In this document: positions 16,598 to 34,572 of the stretch, in pieces
Layout of the letters: every line of letters begins with the position of its first letter
Numbering within the stretch: the first letter of the stretch is position 1
From: Sulfurimonas sp.
Lineage (GTDB): Bacteria; Campylobacterota; Campylobacteria; Campylobacterales; Sulfurimonadaceae
DNA: 45,774 nt
Assembly: GCA_024513425.1 (NCBI GenBank)
Contig: JANEIH010000005.1
Coordinates: 1 to 45,774, forward strand
Direction of reading: 5' to 3'
Translations under genes and position numbers: made by a program
The notes under the pieces: model-generated
Databases searched by the model: none
The model's input: only the letters and a program-made list of their open reading frames with translations
What the model was told of the DNA's origin: nothing

Positions 16598-17077
16598 ATG
16601 CTTAAGTCAAAAAAAGCTGAAGTAATTAATCAGTTAACTACTTCATTTGCTGAAACAACTGCAGTTATTATCTGTGACTATAAAGGTTTGACAGTAGGTC
16701 AATTAGAAGAGTTGCGTAAAGCTGCGCGTGCAAAAGACACAAGTGTTCAGGTTGTTAAAAATACTTTAGCAACAATCGCACTAAATAATGTTGGAATGAG
16801 TGGTATTGAAATCAAAGATACAAATATTTTTATTTGGTCTGATGATGTTATTAATGCTGCTAAAATTGCTGCTGATTTTGCTAAAACAAATGATAAGTTC
16901 GTCATTAAAGCCGGTTATTTAGATAAAGAACCTGCAGATATAGCTAAAATCGAAGCGTTTGCTAAACTTCCTGGTCGTGATGAGCTACTTGGTATGCTTG
17001 CTGCAACTTGGATGGCACCAATTACAAATCTTGCGATTGGTATTGATGCATTACGCAAGAAAAAAGAAGAAGCTTAA
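16598..17077 (+). CDS. rplJ: 50S ribosomal protein L10
   Basis: A 159-residue stalk-base protein. ICDYKGLTVGQLEELRKAAR in the N-terminal half is the typical L10 pattern, and the C-terminal helix (TNLAIGIDALRKKKEEA) is the anchor for L7/L12 dimers. An AAAGGAG Shine-Dalgarno lies upstream. It is preceded by the predicted L10 leader and followed by rplL after 67 bp. Confidence 0.97.
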   Translation: MLKSKKAEVINQLTTSFAETTAVIICDYKGLTVGQLEELRKAARAKDTSVQVVKNTLATIALNNVGMSGIEIKDTNIFIWSDDVINAAKIAADFAKTNDKFVIKAGYLDKEPADIAKIEAFAKLPGRDELLGMLAATWMAPITNLAIGIDALRKKKEEA

Positions 17078-17144
17078 TAGCTGACTCTGATGTGACATAG
17101 GTCGCAAGAATTAAAAATATAAAAACAAAACAAGGAGCTATAAT

Positions 17145-17519
17145 ATGGCTGTAACTAAAGAAGACGTATTAGAATTTATTTCTGGTTTATCTGTTCTTGA
17201 GCTTTCTGAGCTTGTAAAAGAATTTGAAGAAAAATTTGGTGTATCTGCACAACCTGTTGCTGTTGCCGGTGTTGCCGGTGTTGCCGGTGACGCTGCTGGT
17301 GCTGAAAAAACTGAATTTGATGTAGTACTTACCGATGCCGGTGCTAAGAAAATCGGTGTTATTAAAGCTGTTCGTGCTCTTACTGGTCTTGGGCTTAAAG
17401 AAGCAAAAGAAGCATGTGAGGCATTACCATCTACAATCAAAGAGGGTGTAGATAAAGAGAGTGCTGAAGAAGCTAAAGCTGCTTTAGAAGAAGCTGGTGC
17501 TAAAGTAGAAGTTAAGTAA
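17145..17519 (+). CDS. rplL: 50S ribosomal protein L7/L12
   Basis: A 124-residue stalk protein. The N-terminal dimerisation domain (1-33), a flexible hinge and the C-terminal factor-binding domain ([20 protein letters not shown], then GLGLKEAKE) are clear. The hinge contains a threefold exact 9-bp tandem repeat (17262-17288) coding VAGVAGVAG at residues 40-48. L7/L12 recruits EF-Tu, EF-G, IF2 and RF3. Confidence 0.97.
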   Translation: MAVTKEDVLEFISGLSVLELSELVKEFEEKFGVSAQPVAVAGVAGVAGDAAGAEKTEFDVVLTDAGAKKIGVIKAVRALTGLGLKEAKEACEALPSTIKEGVDKESAEEAKAALEEAGAKVEVK

Positions 17520-17537
17520 TTTTACTTAACAATTTGT

Positions 17538-17703
17538 GAGGGCTTTTGCCCCTCCATCTTTGGGCGCTTTAGCGAAGAGAGAAGACTCTCCTCGCTAAAG
17601 TGCCCTTATGTCGTTTATAAGCACTGTAAAATCTCTTGATTTTCAAGAGTACTTAAAATCTATCTAGTGACGACTAGATACGATATGCTTGAGATATTCA
17701 AGC
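17538..17703 (+). promoter_or_regulatory. Five consecutive hairpins in the rplL-rpoB spacer
   Basis: In order: GAGGGC with GCCCCTC (17538-17554), a long stem GGGC-CTTTAGCGA with TCGCTAAAG-GCCC and an inner GAGAG/CTCTC (17562-17605), CTCTTGA/TCAAGAG (17633-17649), TATCTAGT/ACTAGATA (17661-17680), and GCTTGA/TCAAGC (17687-17703). None is followed by a proper T-run, so simple termination is unlikely except perhaps partially. In Escherichia coli the same spacer carries an attenuator and an RNase III site; a similar role is inferred here. Confidence 0.6.
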
Positions 17704-17729
17704 CCCTAATTAACAACTTATCGAGGTAG

Positions 17730-26391
<8,662 letters not shown>

Positions 26392-26496
26392 TCCTCTGCT
26401 TCTCACGCAAACACCTCTTCACAAAACAGACTTATTTCTTTAATTTCTTCTTAAAATAAGCTTTCTTTAAATAGATTTTTTGTATTATTCGGTGTC

Positions 26497-26502
26497 TATA
26501 AT
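26497..26502 (+). promoter_or_regulatory. -10 element upstream of rpsL
   Basis: TGTC-TATAAT lies 64 nt before the rpsL ATG in a 175-bp spacer, with a T-rich stretch in place of a -35. A weak 7-bp pair CTTATTT/AAATAAG (26431-26460) after rpoC may act as a terminator. This suggests rpsL-rpsG-fusA has its own transcript. Confidence 0.5.
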
Positions 26503-26566
26503 TCTCTAAGATTTATCATCATTTTAGGAATTACATTCTACTGGAAAAATTAAGTAAAGGAATTGT

Positions 26567-26941
26567 ATGCCTACAATCAATCAATTGATTCGTAAAGAGC
26601 GTAAAAAAGTAGTTAAGAAATCAAAATCTGCTGCTTTAAAAGCTTGTCCACAGCGTCGTGGTGTATGTACTCGTGTCTATACAACTACACCTAAAAAACC
26701 TAACTCGGCTTTAAGAAAAGTTGCAAAAGTTAGATTAACTTCAGGATTTGAGGTTATTTCATATATCGGTGGTGAGGGTCATAACCTTCAAGAACACTCT
26801 ATCGTGCTTGTGCGTGGTGGTAGGGTAAAAGATTTACCTGGTGTTAAGTATCATATTGTTCGTGGTGCACTCGATACTGCCGGTGTTGCTAGCCGTATGG
26901 TTGCTCGTTCTAAATATGGAACTAAAAAGCCTAAAAAATAA
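26567..26941 (+). CDS. rpsL: 30S ribosomal protein S12
   Basis: A 124-residue decoding-centre protein. [12 protein letters not shown] at the start and [19 protein letters not shown] in the centre are canonical, with both lysines of PKKPNS present, the streptomycin-sensitive identity. AAAGGA precedes the ATG. It is first in the rpsL-rpsG-fusA unit. Confidence 0.98.
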   Translation: MPTINQLIRKERKKVVKKSKSAALKACPQRRGVCTRVYTTTPKKPNSALRKVAKVRLTSGFEVISYIGGEGHNLQEHSIVLVRGGRVKDLPGVKYHIVRGALDTAGVASRMVARSKYGTKKPKK

Positions 26942-26963
26942 TATATATTCAAAGATAGCTACA

Positions 26964-26993
26964 GGACTTACACGATTATTTTATGTAAGTTTT
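26964..26993 (+). promoter_or_regulatory. Hairpin in the rpsL-rpsG spacer (candidate S7 feedback site)
   Basis: ACTTACA (26966-26972) pairs with TGTAAGT (26984-26990), extendable to ten pairs with G-U wobble, loop of 11 nt, followed by TTT. In Escherichia coli the same spacer is the S7 repressor target. The analogy is positional. Confidence 0.35.
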
Positions 26994-27021
26994 GAGTAAA
27001 TTTGGAAAAATTGAAGACTAA

Positions 27022-27498
<477 letters not shown>

Positions 27499-27510
27499 TA
27501 GGAAATTAAT

Positions 27511-29601
27511 ATGCCAAGAAGTCATAAACTAGAAGATGTAAGAAACATCGGTATCGCTGCCCACATCGATGCAGGTAAAACAACAACAACAGAGAGAATC
27601 CTTTTCTATACTGGTGTTGAGCACAAAATCGGTGAGGTGCATGATGGTGCTGCTACCATGGACTGGATGGAACAAGAGCAAGAGCGTGGTATCACAATTA
27701 CTTCTGCTGCAACTACTTGTGAGTGGCAAGAAAAACAGATTAATATCATTGATACTCCGGGACATGTTGACTTCACTATTGAAGTTGAGCGTTCTATGCG
27801 TGTACTTGATGGTGCTGTTTCTGTCTTCTGTGCTGTCGGTGGGGTTCAACCACAATCTGAGACTGTATGGAGACAGCGTAATCGCTATAAAGTTCCTTCA
27901 ATTGTTTTTGTAAACAAAATGGACAGAACGGGCGCAGATTTTTATGAAGTAGAGAAGCAAATTCGCGAGCGTCTCAAAGGTAATCCAATGCCTTTCCAAC
28001 TGCCAATTGGTGCAGAAGACAAATTTGAAGGTGTAATAGACCTTGTAAAAATGAAAGAGATCGTTTGGGATGAAGATGCAGCGATGGGTTCTGCATACCA
28101 TGAAAAAGATATCCGTCCAGAGCTTCAAGAGATTGCTGACGAGTATAGAGAAAAAATGCTTGAAACACTTTCTGAAGTTGATGGTAATGATGAATTTGCA
28201 ATGAAGTTCTTAGAGGGCGAAGAGATCACTGAAGATGAGATCAAAGCTGCAATCAAAGCCGCAACGCTTGGTATGGCAGTTGTTCCAATGACTCCAGGTA
28301 CTGCATTTAAAAACAAAGGTGTTCAGACGCTTCTTGATGCCGTTGTAGATTATTTACCTTCACCGATTGAGGCAGAGTCTATTACTGGTACTATGATGGA
28401 TGATGAAACAAAAGAAGTTGTTGTAGAATCTACAGATGATGGATCATTTGCTTCACTTGCATTTAAAATTATGACTGACCCATTTGTTGGACAGCTTACA
28501 TTTGTTCGTGTTTATCGTGGATCTTTAGAGTCAGGCTCTTATGTTCACAACTCTACAAAAGATAAAAAAGAGCGTATTGGTCGTATCATGAAAATGCATG
28601 CTATCAAGCGTGAAGAGGTAAAAGAGATCTATGCTGGTGAAATTGGTGCGGTTGTCGGTCTTAAAAATACAACGACTGGTGATACCCTTTGTGATCCAGA
28701 AGAAAAAGTCGTACTTGAAAGAATGGACTTCCCAGATCCGGTTATCTCTGTTGCGGTTGAACCAAAAACAAAAGCCGACCAAGAGAAGATGGGTATTGCA
28801 CTCTCTAAACTTGCCGCAGAAGATCCATCTTTTAGAGTTCATACTGATGAGGAGACTGGTCAAACAATCATCTCTGGTATGGGTGAGCTACACCTTGAAA
28901 TCATTGTTGACCGTATGAAGCGTGAGTTTAAAGTCGAAGCAGAAGTTGGTGCTCCACAGGTCTCTTACCGTGAAACAATTCGTGATGAAGTTGATGAAAA
29001 CTACAAGTATGCGAAACAATCTGGTGGGCGTGGACAGTATGGTCATGTAGTGTTTAAAATGAAACCTGCCGAAGCTGGTTCCGGACTTGTTTTCAATAAC
29101 GATATTAAAGGCGGGGCAATTCCAAGAGAATATATTCCTGCAGTTGAAAAAGGTTTTGAAGAAGCTATGCAGGGCGGTGTACTTGCCGGTTATCCGATTG
29201 AAGATATTGAGATTAGTCTTTATGATGGTACTTACCATGATGTCGATTCAAATGAAATGGCATTTAAACTTGCTGCTTCAATGGGATTTAAAGAGGCTGC
29301 AAGAAAAGCAAACCCTGCGATTTTAGAGCCGATTATGAAAGTTGAAGTTGAAGTTCCTGAAGAGTATATGGGTGATGTTATTGGTGACCTTAACCGTCGT
29401 CGTGGACAAGTTAACAATATGGGCGATCGTGCCGGTAACAAAATTGTTGACGCTTTTGTTCCATTATCTGAGATGTTTGGTTACTCTACTGACCTTCGTT
29501 CAAATACTCAAGGGCGTGCAACATACTCTATGGAGTTCGATCACTATGAAGAAGTTCCAAGAAATGTTGCTGAAGAAATTATTAAAAAACGTAACGGATA
29601 A
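27511..29601 (+). CDS. fusA: Elongation factor G
   Basis: A 696-residue translocase GTPase. The P-loop AHIDAGKT (17-24), the switch [10 protein letters not shown] and [10 protein letters not shown] are canonical; domains IV and V follow, including the [10 protein letters not shown] block. An AGGAA Shine-Dalgarno precedes the ATG. It is last in the str-type unit; no tuf follows it, since tuf lies upstream at 12803. A strong terminator follows. Confidence 0.98.
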   Translation: MPRSHKLEDVRNIGIAAHIDAGKTTTTERILFYTGVEHKIGEVHDGAATMDWMEQEQERGITITSAATTCEWQEKQINIIDTPGHVDFTIEVERSMRVLDGAVSVFCAVGGVQPQSETVWRQRNRYKVPSIVFVNKMDRTGADFYEVEKQIRERLKGNPMPFQLPIGAEDKFEGVIDLVKMKEIVWDEDAAMGSAYHEKDIRPELQEIADEYREKMLETLSEVDGNDEFAMKFLEGEEITEDEIKAAIKAATLGMAVVPMTPGTAFKNKGVQTLLDAVVDYLPSPIEAESITGTMMDDETKEVVVESTDDGSFASLAFKIMTDPFVGQLTFVRVYRGSLESGSYVHNSTKDKKERIGRIMKMHAIKREEVKEIYAGEIGAVVGLKNTTTGDTLCDPEEKVVLERMDFPDPVISVAVEPKTKADQEKMGIALSKLAAEDPSFRVHTDEETGQTIISGMGELHLEIIVDRMKREFKVEAEVGAPQVSYRETIRDEVDENYKYAKQSGGRGQYGHVVFKMKPAEAGSGLVFNNDIKGGAIPREYIPAVEKGFEEAMQGGVLAGYPIEDIEISLYDGTYHDVDSNEMAFKLAASMGFKEAARKANPAILEPIMKVEVEVPEEYMGDVIGDLNRRRGQVNNMGDRAGNKIVDAFVPLSEMFGYSTDLRSNTQGRATYSMEFDHYEEVPRNVAEEIIKKRNG

Positions 29602-29619
29602 TCTCTAAACCTCTTTTTG

Positions 29620-29650
29620 TTTACAACACTTTTGATAAAAGTGTTGTAAA
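29620..29650 (+). terminator. Terminator after fusA
   Basis: A perfect 14-bp stem TTTACAACACTTTT (29620-29633) with its complement at 29637-29650 and a GAT loop, followed by TTTCAT. It lies between two convergent genes and ends 2 bp before the EamA stop codon. It may serve both directions. Confidence 0.85.
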
Positions 29651-29652
29651 TT

Positions 29653-30540
29653 TCATCTATTTTTTATACGATATTGCGAGTTGATAAAGTAAACCGCAAA
29701 CATAGAGACTCCACCACCGATGATAATGTGTAGTTGCATTGGTTCTTCCAAAATAAGCCAAGCAGAAAAAAGTGCAAAAAGCGGTACCAAAAACATAAAA
29801 GAGCTAGTCTTCTCACTCCCCAATTTTCCACTTGCAATAAAAAAGATAGTCGTAGCAATGGCTTGTCCGAAGATAGCGAGGTAGATCATCGCCATCCAAA
29901 ATTCTACTCCTTGATGCAAGACACTCTCAAGTGCAGAATCTTTGGCATATAAAAATGTCACTATAGTGGCAACAAGTGAGATGGCAAAACTGTAGTGGAT
30001 AGGGTGAATATGTTTTTGTGAATATTGCGAGAGAAGAGTGACTCCTGCCCATATCGTAGCACAAAGTAAAAAGTAGAGATTTGATGAGTTGAGAAAGTGC
30101 GAAAAATCATTAAGCCCCAAAAGAGTATATCCGCCTATTAAACCTAAAATAAGTCCAAAATATTGTTTAGCATGCAGTCGCTTACGAAAAAGTACGGCTA
30201 TAAGTAAAAAGGTCATAATAGGGCTAAAAGTGGTCATAATGACACTTCCGGCTCCTGCATAACCATATTTGATACCCATAAAAGAAGAGATCATAAAGGA
30301 GATGTTTAAGACAGAGCTACCAAAGATATACTTCAAACCGTGTATATTGAGTTTAAATGGAATACGGACAAAGTAGAGAATTGGTAAAAATGCCAGACTC
30401 ATTAGAAAAAATCGCCAAAATATAATAACATCCATTGGAAGATTGTAGGTAAGTATTTTAAGTGCTGTCCAGCCTCCACCCCAAAAGAACATTGCAAGAA
30501 GCATAAGATAGGTAAAGTGTTTCTCTCTAATATTTTTCAC
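29653..30540 (-). CDS. EamA/DMT-family transporter
   Basis: A 295-residue inner-membrane protein with about ten hydrophobic segments forming two EamA repeats (for example AMFFWGGGWTALKIL near the start and LGSEKTSSFMFLVPLFA in the second half). The superfamily exports amino acids or other metabolites; the substrate is unknown. I chose GTG 30540, which overlaps the asnB stop as GTGA with AGGGAA upstream. An in-frame ATG at 30585 lies 49 bp inside asnB. The coupling suggests a link with asparagine or amino-acid handling, by inference only. Confidence 0.8.
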   Translation of the reverse strand: MKNIREKHFTYLMLLAMFFWGGGWTALKILTYNLPMDVIIFWRFFLMSLAFLPILYFVRIPFKLNIHGLKYIFGSSVLNISFMISSFMGIKYGYAGAGSVIMTTFSPIMTFLLIAVLFRKRLHAKQYFGLILGLIGGYTLLGLNDFSHFLNSSNLYFLLCATIWAGVTLLSQYSQKHIHPIHYSFAISLVATIVTFLYAKDSALESVLHQGVEFWMAMIYLAIFGQAIATTIFFIASGKLGSEKTSSFMFLVPLFALFSAWLILEEPMQLHIIIGGGVSMFAVYFINSQYRIKNR

Positions 30541-32339
30541 AGTAGTTCCCTTTCTATCCAGTGCGAGAGCATATAAAGACCCCATACATGTTGTTTAAAT
30601 CTTCCGCTTCTGGCATACTGAATGTATCTTTGTAAAATCTCCTCTTTAAATATACCCGTTTGTTTATTGACCACCTCTATGAGCTCAACACGACCACTCT
30701 CATAGAGATACTCTCCATAAGGAGTTGAAAATCCTCTCTTCTTGCGTGAGAGAATATTTGGAGGAAGTTTATCTTGGAGCATATCTTTGAGTAGCCCTTT
30801 TGTGATACCATCTTGGTAACGCAGAGAGGGTGTAACGCTAAAGAGAGTCTCTACAAACTTATGATCCAAAAAGGGTGTGCGTGATTCGATGGAGTGTGCC
30901 ATACTGACACGATCTAGCTTTGCAAGAAAGTGTTCTGCCTGAAAGTGTTGCAGGTCTGCATAGGAAAACCAGATAGATTCATCAGAGTGTGATGAAGATT
31001 CAAAACGCTCACGCAGAGACTTGAGATATAAAAATCCATCTCCGTCACGAATATTTCTTTTCATTAAGATATTTTTTTGCATATCGGTAAATTTTTCGCT
31101 TGAAGTTCGGAAGATGACCTCCCCCTCAAAAGCCCGCTTATACCACTCCCACTCACGATTCATACTAAAGTTGGAGCGAAAATATTTTTTGAGCCAGTTT
31201 TTATGAAATACTTTTTTGGCTGTTTCCATCTCAAGATACTCAAAATACTGCCTATAGCCCAAAAAGAGTTCATCACTCCCTTCCCCGCTGAGAACTACTT
31301 GAAAGCCATCTTTTTTAATGTGTGAAAAGAGATAATAAAGCGGAATGGCTGCTGGGTCATTAAGCGGTTCATCAAGTGTTTCAAAAACGGTATCAATAGT
31401 CTCAATATATGTTTTTTTACTCAGTTCAATCTCGATATTTTCTACACCTAAAAGTTTTGCACTCTCTTTAGCATTTGAGCGTTCATCATATTTGCCAAAA
31501 TTTTCAAATCCCAAAGTATAGGTTGTAAGTGGTTTGGCAAACCTTTTTGCATAAAAGTTTAATGTCGCACTGTCGATCCCGCCACTAAGCAGTGCTGCCA
31601 TAGGCGCATCACCCTCAAGGCGTAAAGCTATGGACTCTTCTAAAGATTGCGTGAGCTTTATAATGGCCTCTTTTTTTGAGTGGATCTGATTGGCTTGCGT
31701 ATTTAAGATGTCATAGTAAGTTTTTACGGTAATGTGACTGTTTTTTACTGTAAGCATCTCCGAAGGAGCAAGTTTTTTAATCTTTTTGTAAAAAGTGTGG
31801 GGTGCAGTAGGTGCAAGATAACTTAGATAAGAAGAGAGTGCATCATAGGAGAGCTCTTTTTTCTTTAGAAATGGCGTAAGTGCCTTTATCTCTGAAGCAA
31901 AATAAAAATTGTTGCCCTCTTGGAGATAAAAGAGTGGTTTTTTTCCAAGTCTGTCACGAAAAAGGTAGAGTTTCTCTCCATCAATCAAGGCTATGGCAAA
32001 CATACCTCGAAGATACTCTATAAATGCAACTCCCCATTTAAGGTAAGCGGCTATGATAACTTCAGAATCACTCTGTGTTTGAAAGTCAAAGTTTAACTCC
32101 TCTCTTAGCTCTTTAAAGTTATAGATCTCGCCATTGAAAGAGAGTAGTATATCTTTGTGTTTGAGAGGCTGACGGCTTCTTGTGTCTCTATCTGTTATGG
32201 AGAGGCGTTGATGGGCAAAAAAAAGATTTTTTCTCCGCTCAATACCGCAAAAATCAGGTCCACGATGGGAGAGTTTTCCAAGAGCATATTTTGCCTGTGC
32301 ATCATCATATTTGCCTAAGATTCCAAAAATTGCACACAT
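30537..32339 (-). CDS. asnB: Asparagine synthase (glutamine-hydrolysing)
   Basis: A 600-residue class II amidotransferase. Cys2 is the catalytic glutaminase nucleophile (MCAIFGILG), SHRGPD and SFNGEIYNF line the glutamine site, and SGGIDS (252-257) is the ATP pyrophosphatase loop. It makes asparagine from aspartate, glutamine and ATP. An AGGAGAG ribosome site precedes the ATG. Paralogues in surface-polysaccharide loci amidate sugars; here the partner is a DMT transporter, so biosynthesis of free asparagine is the simplest reading. Confidence 0.88.
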   Translation of the reverse strand: MCAIFGILGKYDDAQAKYALGKLSHRGPDFCGIERRKNLFFAHQRLSITDRDTRSRQPLKHKDILLSFNGEIYNFKELREELNFDFQTQSDSEVIIAAYLKWGVAFIEYLRGMFAIALIDGEKLYLFRDRLGKKPLFYLQEGNNFYFASEIKALTPFLKKKELSYDALSSYLSYLAPTAPHTFYKKIKKLAPSEMLTVKNSHITVKTYYDILNTQANQIHSKKEAIIKLTQSLEESIALRLEGDAPMAALLSGGIDSATLNFYAKRFAKPLTTYTLGFENFGKYDERSNAKESAKLLGVENIEIELSKKTYIETIDTVFETLDEPLNDPAAIPLYYLFSHIKKDGFQVVLSGEGSDELFLGYRQYFEYLEMETAKKVFHKNWLKKYFRSNFSMNREWEWYKRAFEGEVIFRTSSEKFTDMQKNILMKRNIRDGDGFLYLKSLRERFESSSHSDESIWFSYADLQHFQAEHFLAKLDRVSMAHSIESRTPFLDHKFVETLFSVTPSLRYQDGITKGLLKDMLQDKLPPNILSRKKRGFSTPYGEYLYESGRVELIEVVNKQTGIFKEEILQRYIQYARSGRFKQHVWGLYMLSHWIERELL

Positions 32340-32468
32340 GGCGTATCTCTCCTTTTTAGTGATGCCATTATATAATAATTTAAAAGAAAATAAGTATGAT
32401 AATAGCAGTTAAATTATGCTAAACTTACCAATCAAAGAGTAAGAGATCTAAAGAACAAGGAGTTTTGG
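32340..32468. promoter_or_regulatory. Divergent promoter region asnB / flavoprotein
   Basis: This 129-bp AT-rich spacer serves two divergent genes. TATGCT (32415-32420) is a possible -10 for the plus-strand gene, whose Shine-Dalgarno AAGGAG is clear. No conserved operator was recognised. Confidence 0.35.
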
Positions 32469-33434
32469 ATGAATGAAATTTATCAATTAGCTATTGTCGG
32501 TGCAGGACCTGCAGGAATTGCAACTGCTGTGGAGAATTATCTACTTGGAGTAAGAGATATTATACTTCTTGAAAAAGATGAAAATCATAATGCAACCATA
32601 CGAAAATATTACAAAGACAACAAGCGTGTTGATCTTGAGTGGAAAGGTCAAAAAGTTGAACTTGATGGTAACATCTACTTTATAGATGGTACAAAAGAGA
32701 CAACACTCGATTTTTTTGATGAGATACTTAAAAATCACTCTGTTGCACTACAGACGCATGTTGAAGTGACGGGTATTGAGAAAAAAGATGACTATTTTGA
32801 AGTATATATGGCTGGAAAAAGCATTCACGCAAAATATGTTGTCGTCACTATTGGTCGTATGGGGAAACCAAACAAACCAAGCTATAAGATTCCACCTGCT
32901 ATTCGTAAAAAAGTGAACTATACAATAGATGAGTGTGGGAGTGATGAGAAGATTTTAGTTGTTGGCGGAGGAGATAGTGCTGTTGAGTATGCAGTTGATT
33001 TGAGTGGTAATAATGATGTAACAATCTGTTATCGTCGGGAGACATTTCGTCGTGCAAATCCGACAAATCAAAGGGATATCGAAAACGCTATAGCACATAA
33101 TGAAGTTCATCCTATTTTGGGTGTAAACATTGATGGAGTTGAAGCTACAGAAGATGGGAGGATAAAGATACTTTTTTCTGAGATTGAACCAGAAATCTAT
33201 GACAGAGTTATCTATGCAATTGGTGGGACAACACCAAGTGCCTTTTTATTAGGTTCAGGCATCAAAGAAGAGGATGGTAAACCGGTTCACGATGAGCATT
33301 ATGAGACAAATATAGAAGGACTCTTTGTAGCAGGTGATATCACGCAGGAGAGTGGAGGCAGTATTGCTCTTGGATTAAATCAAGGTTATGCTATAGCGTG
33401 CCGTATTAAACATTTTTACTCTTGTAAACATTAA
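32469..33434 (+). CDS. Thioredoxin-reductase-like flavoprotein lacking CxxC
   Basis: A 321-residue two-dinucleotide-fold oxidoreductase. The FAD site is GAGPAG (11-16), the NAD(P)H site is VVGGGDSAVE (164-173), and the second FAD motif is GLFVAGD (284-290). In thioredoxin reductase a redox CxxC lies just before the second GGG, but here that region reads YTIDECGSDEK and has one cysteine only. It is therefore unlikely to reduce thioredoxin directly. Relatives without CxxC include YpdA-type bacillithiol-disulfide reductases and ferredoxin/flavodoxin-NADP reductases. The 3' end overlaps the convergent antiporter gene by 29 bp. Confidence 0.75.
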   Translation: MNEIYQLAIVGAGPAGIATAVENYLLGVRDIILLEKDENHNATIRKYYKDNKRVDLEWKGQKVELDGNIYFIDGTKETTLDFFDEILKNHSVALQTHVEVTGIEKKDDYFEVYMAGKSIHAKYVVVTIGRMGKPNKPSYKIPPAIRKKVNYTIDECGSDEKILVVGGGDSAVEYAVDLSGNNDVTICYRRETFRRANPTNQRDIENAIAHNEVHPILGVNIDGVEATEDGRIKILFSEIEPEIYDRVIYAIGGTTPSAFLLGSGIKEEDGKPVHDEHYETNIEGLFVAGDITQESGGSIALGLNQGYAIACRIKHFYSCKH

Positions 33435-34569
33435 TAAACTTGATTATAATCATAACACTAATGACTTGAAAGAGGGATGCTAAAATGAAAGCATAGTAGT
33501 GTAGTTTATCAATTGAGTTGGCGCTGTAGGCAAGTGTTGCCATCGCAATAAGAAGTGTAAGCGGCATTGCGTGAGAGAGACCAAGCAGAAGAGAATCCCA
33601 AGCTCCCAAATCTTTAATAAAAACCAAAGAGGCAAAAACACGCATCAAAATCATAACAACAGTAATAACAACCGCCTTCTCAATAAGTCCAGCAAGCAAA
33701 AGCGCATCCAAGTTAAATGAGCTTCCAATGTGAATAAAAAAGATAGGAATAAGCAGTCCAAAACCAAAAGAGGCAAGTTTTTCGGGAAGTTCATGTTTGT
33801 GCTCAAAAAAAGTCGGAATGAAGATACCAGCCAAGAACGCTCCAAATGCAAGCTCAAGATGTAGGTAGAGCATAGCCCCGACAAGTAGAAAAAAGACCCC
33901 CATACTTAGGCGAATATCTTGTTCTTTGTTATCTTTGTATGGCATAAGTGCAAGTGAGACCTTTGGAGACCACCAAAAAAGCAGCTGCATCGCACGAAAA
34001 ATAAGAAACATAAAAAAGATAAAGGCAATGAGCGCTACAATCGTTTGAAAAAGCCCAAGCCCAATACCAGACTCTAAAGCCGCCGAGGTAATCGTTAAAA
34101 TCACAATACTGACTACTTCACCGATACCACCAACAGTCATAGAGAGTGTAATCCAAGGGGTTTTACCATACTCTTTTGCCAAAGAAGCCACAAGCCCGAC
34201 AGAGATAAGCGGTAGGAGTACCATAAAGATTTTCCCAAGGTGAAACTGCATGGAAAAGGCGATGGAGAAGAGGTATAAAAAAGTTAGATAGAGTGCTACT
34301 TTTTTAATGGTGTGAGCTGGTGTTTTAAGTACATTTTTAAGATTAATCTCTGTTCCGGCTATAAACATCAAGTATAAAAATCCAAGCTCTGCAACAATGT
34401 CAAAAAGGTGTTCATTATGCAAGAAACCGACATAACCAAGCAGAGATCCTAAGATAATCTCGATAGGAGTAGTAGGGAGTTTTAAACTCTTTGCAAGAAA
34501 GGGGGAGAACATAATGATAAGCGATATTGTTATAATTAAAATGATATTATCGCTTGGAGTTTGTGTCAT
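33406..34569 (-). CDS. CPA2-type cation:proton antiporter
   Basis: A 387-residue polytopic membrane protein with about twelve hydrophobic helices and no C-terminal TrkA-N domain, in the KefB/GerN-like monovalent cation:proton antiporter-2 family. Blocks such as PIEIILGSLLGYVGF, GFLYLMFIAGTEINL and the helix FGAFLAGIFIPTFFE fit that fold. The ion (Na+ or K+) is not determinable. It starts 3 bp after bioB, at the end of the topA operon, and its tail overlaps the convergent flavoprotein gene. Confidence 0.8.
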   Translation of the reverse strand: MTQTPSDNIILIITISLIIMFSPFLAKSLKLPTTPIEIILGSLLGYVGFLHNEHLFDIVAELGFLYLMFIAGTEINLKNVLKTPAHTIKKVALYLTFLYLFSIAFSMQFHLGKIFMVLLPLISVGLVASLAKEYGKTPWITLSMTVGGIGEVVSIVILTITSAALESGIGLGLFQTIVALIAFIFFMFLIFRAMQLLFWWSPKVSLALMPYKDNKEQDIRLSMGVFFLLVGAMLYLHLELAFGAFLAGIFIPTFFEHKHELPEKLASFGFGLLIPIFFIHIGSSFNLDALLLAGLIEKAVVITVVMILMRVFASLVFIKDLGAWDSLLLGLSHAMPLTLLIAMATLAYSANSIDKLHYYAFILASLFQVISVMIIIKFINVYKSKNV

Positions 34570-34572
34570 AAC

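Noticed and set aside
26690-26720. Streptomycin-resistance change in rpsL
   Set aside because: Both lysines of the PKKPNS block are present.
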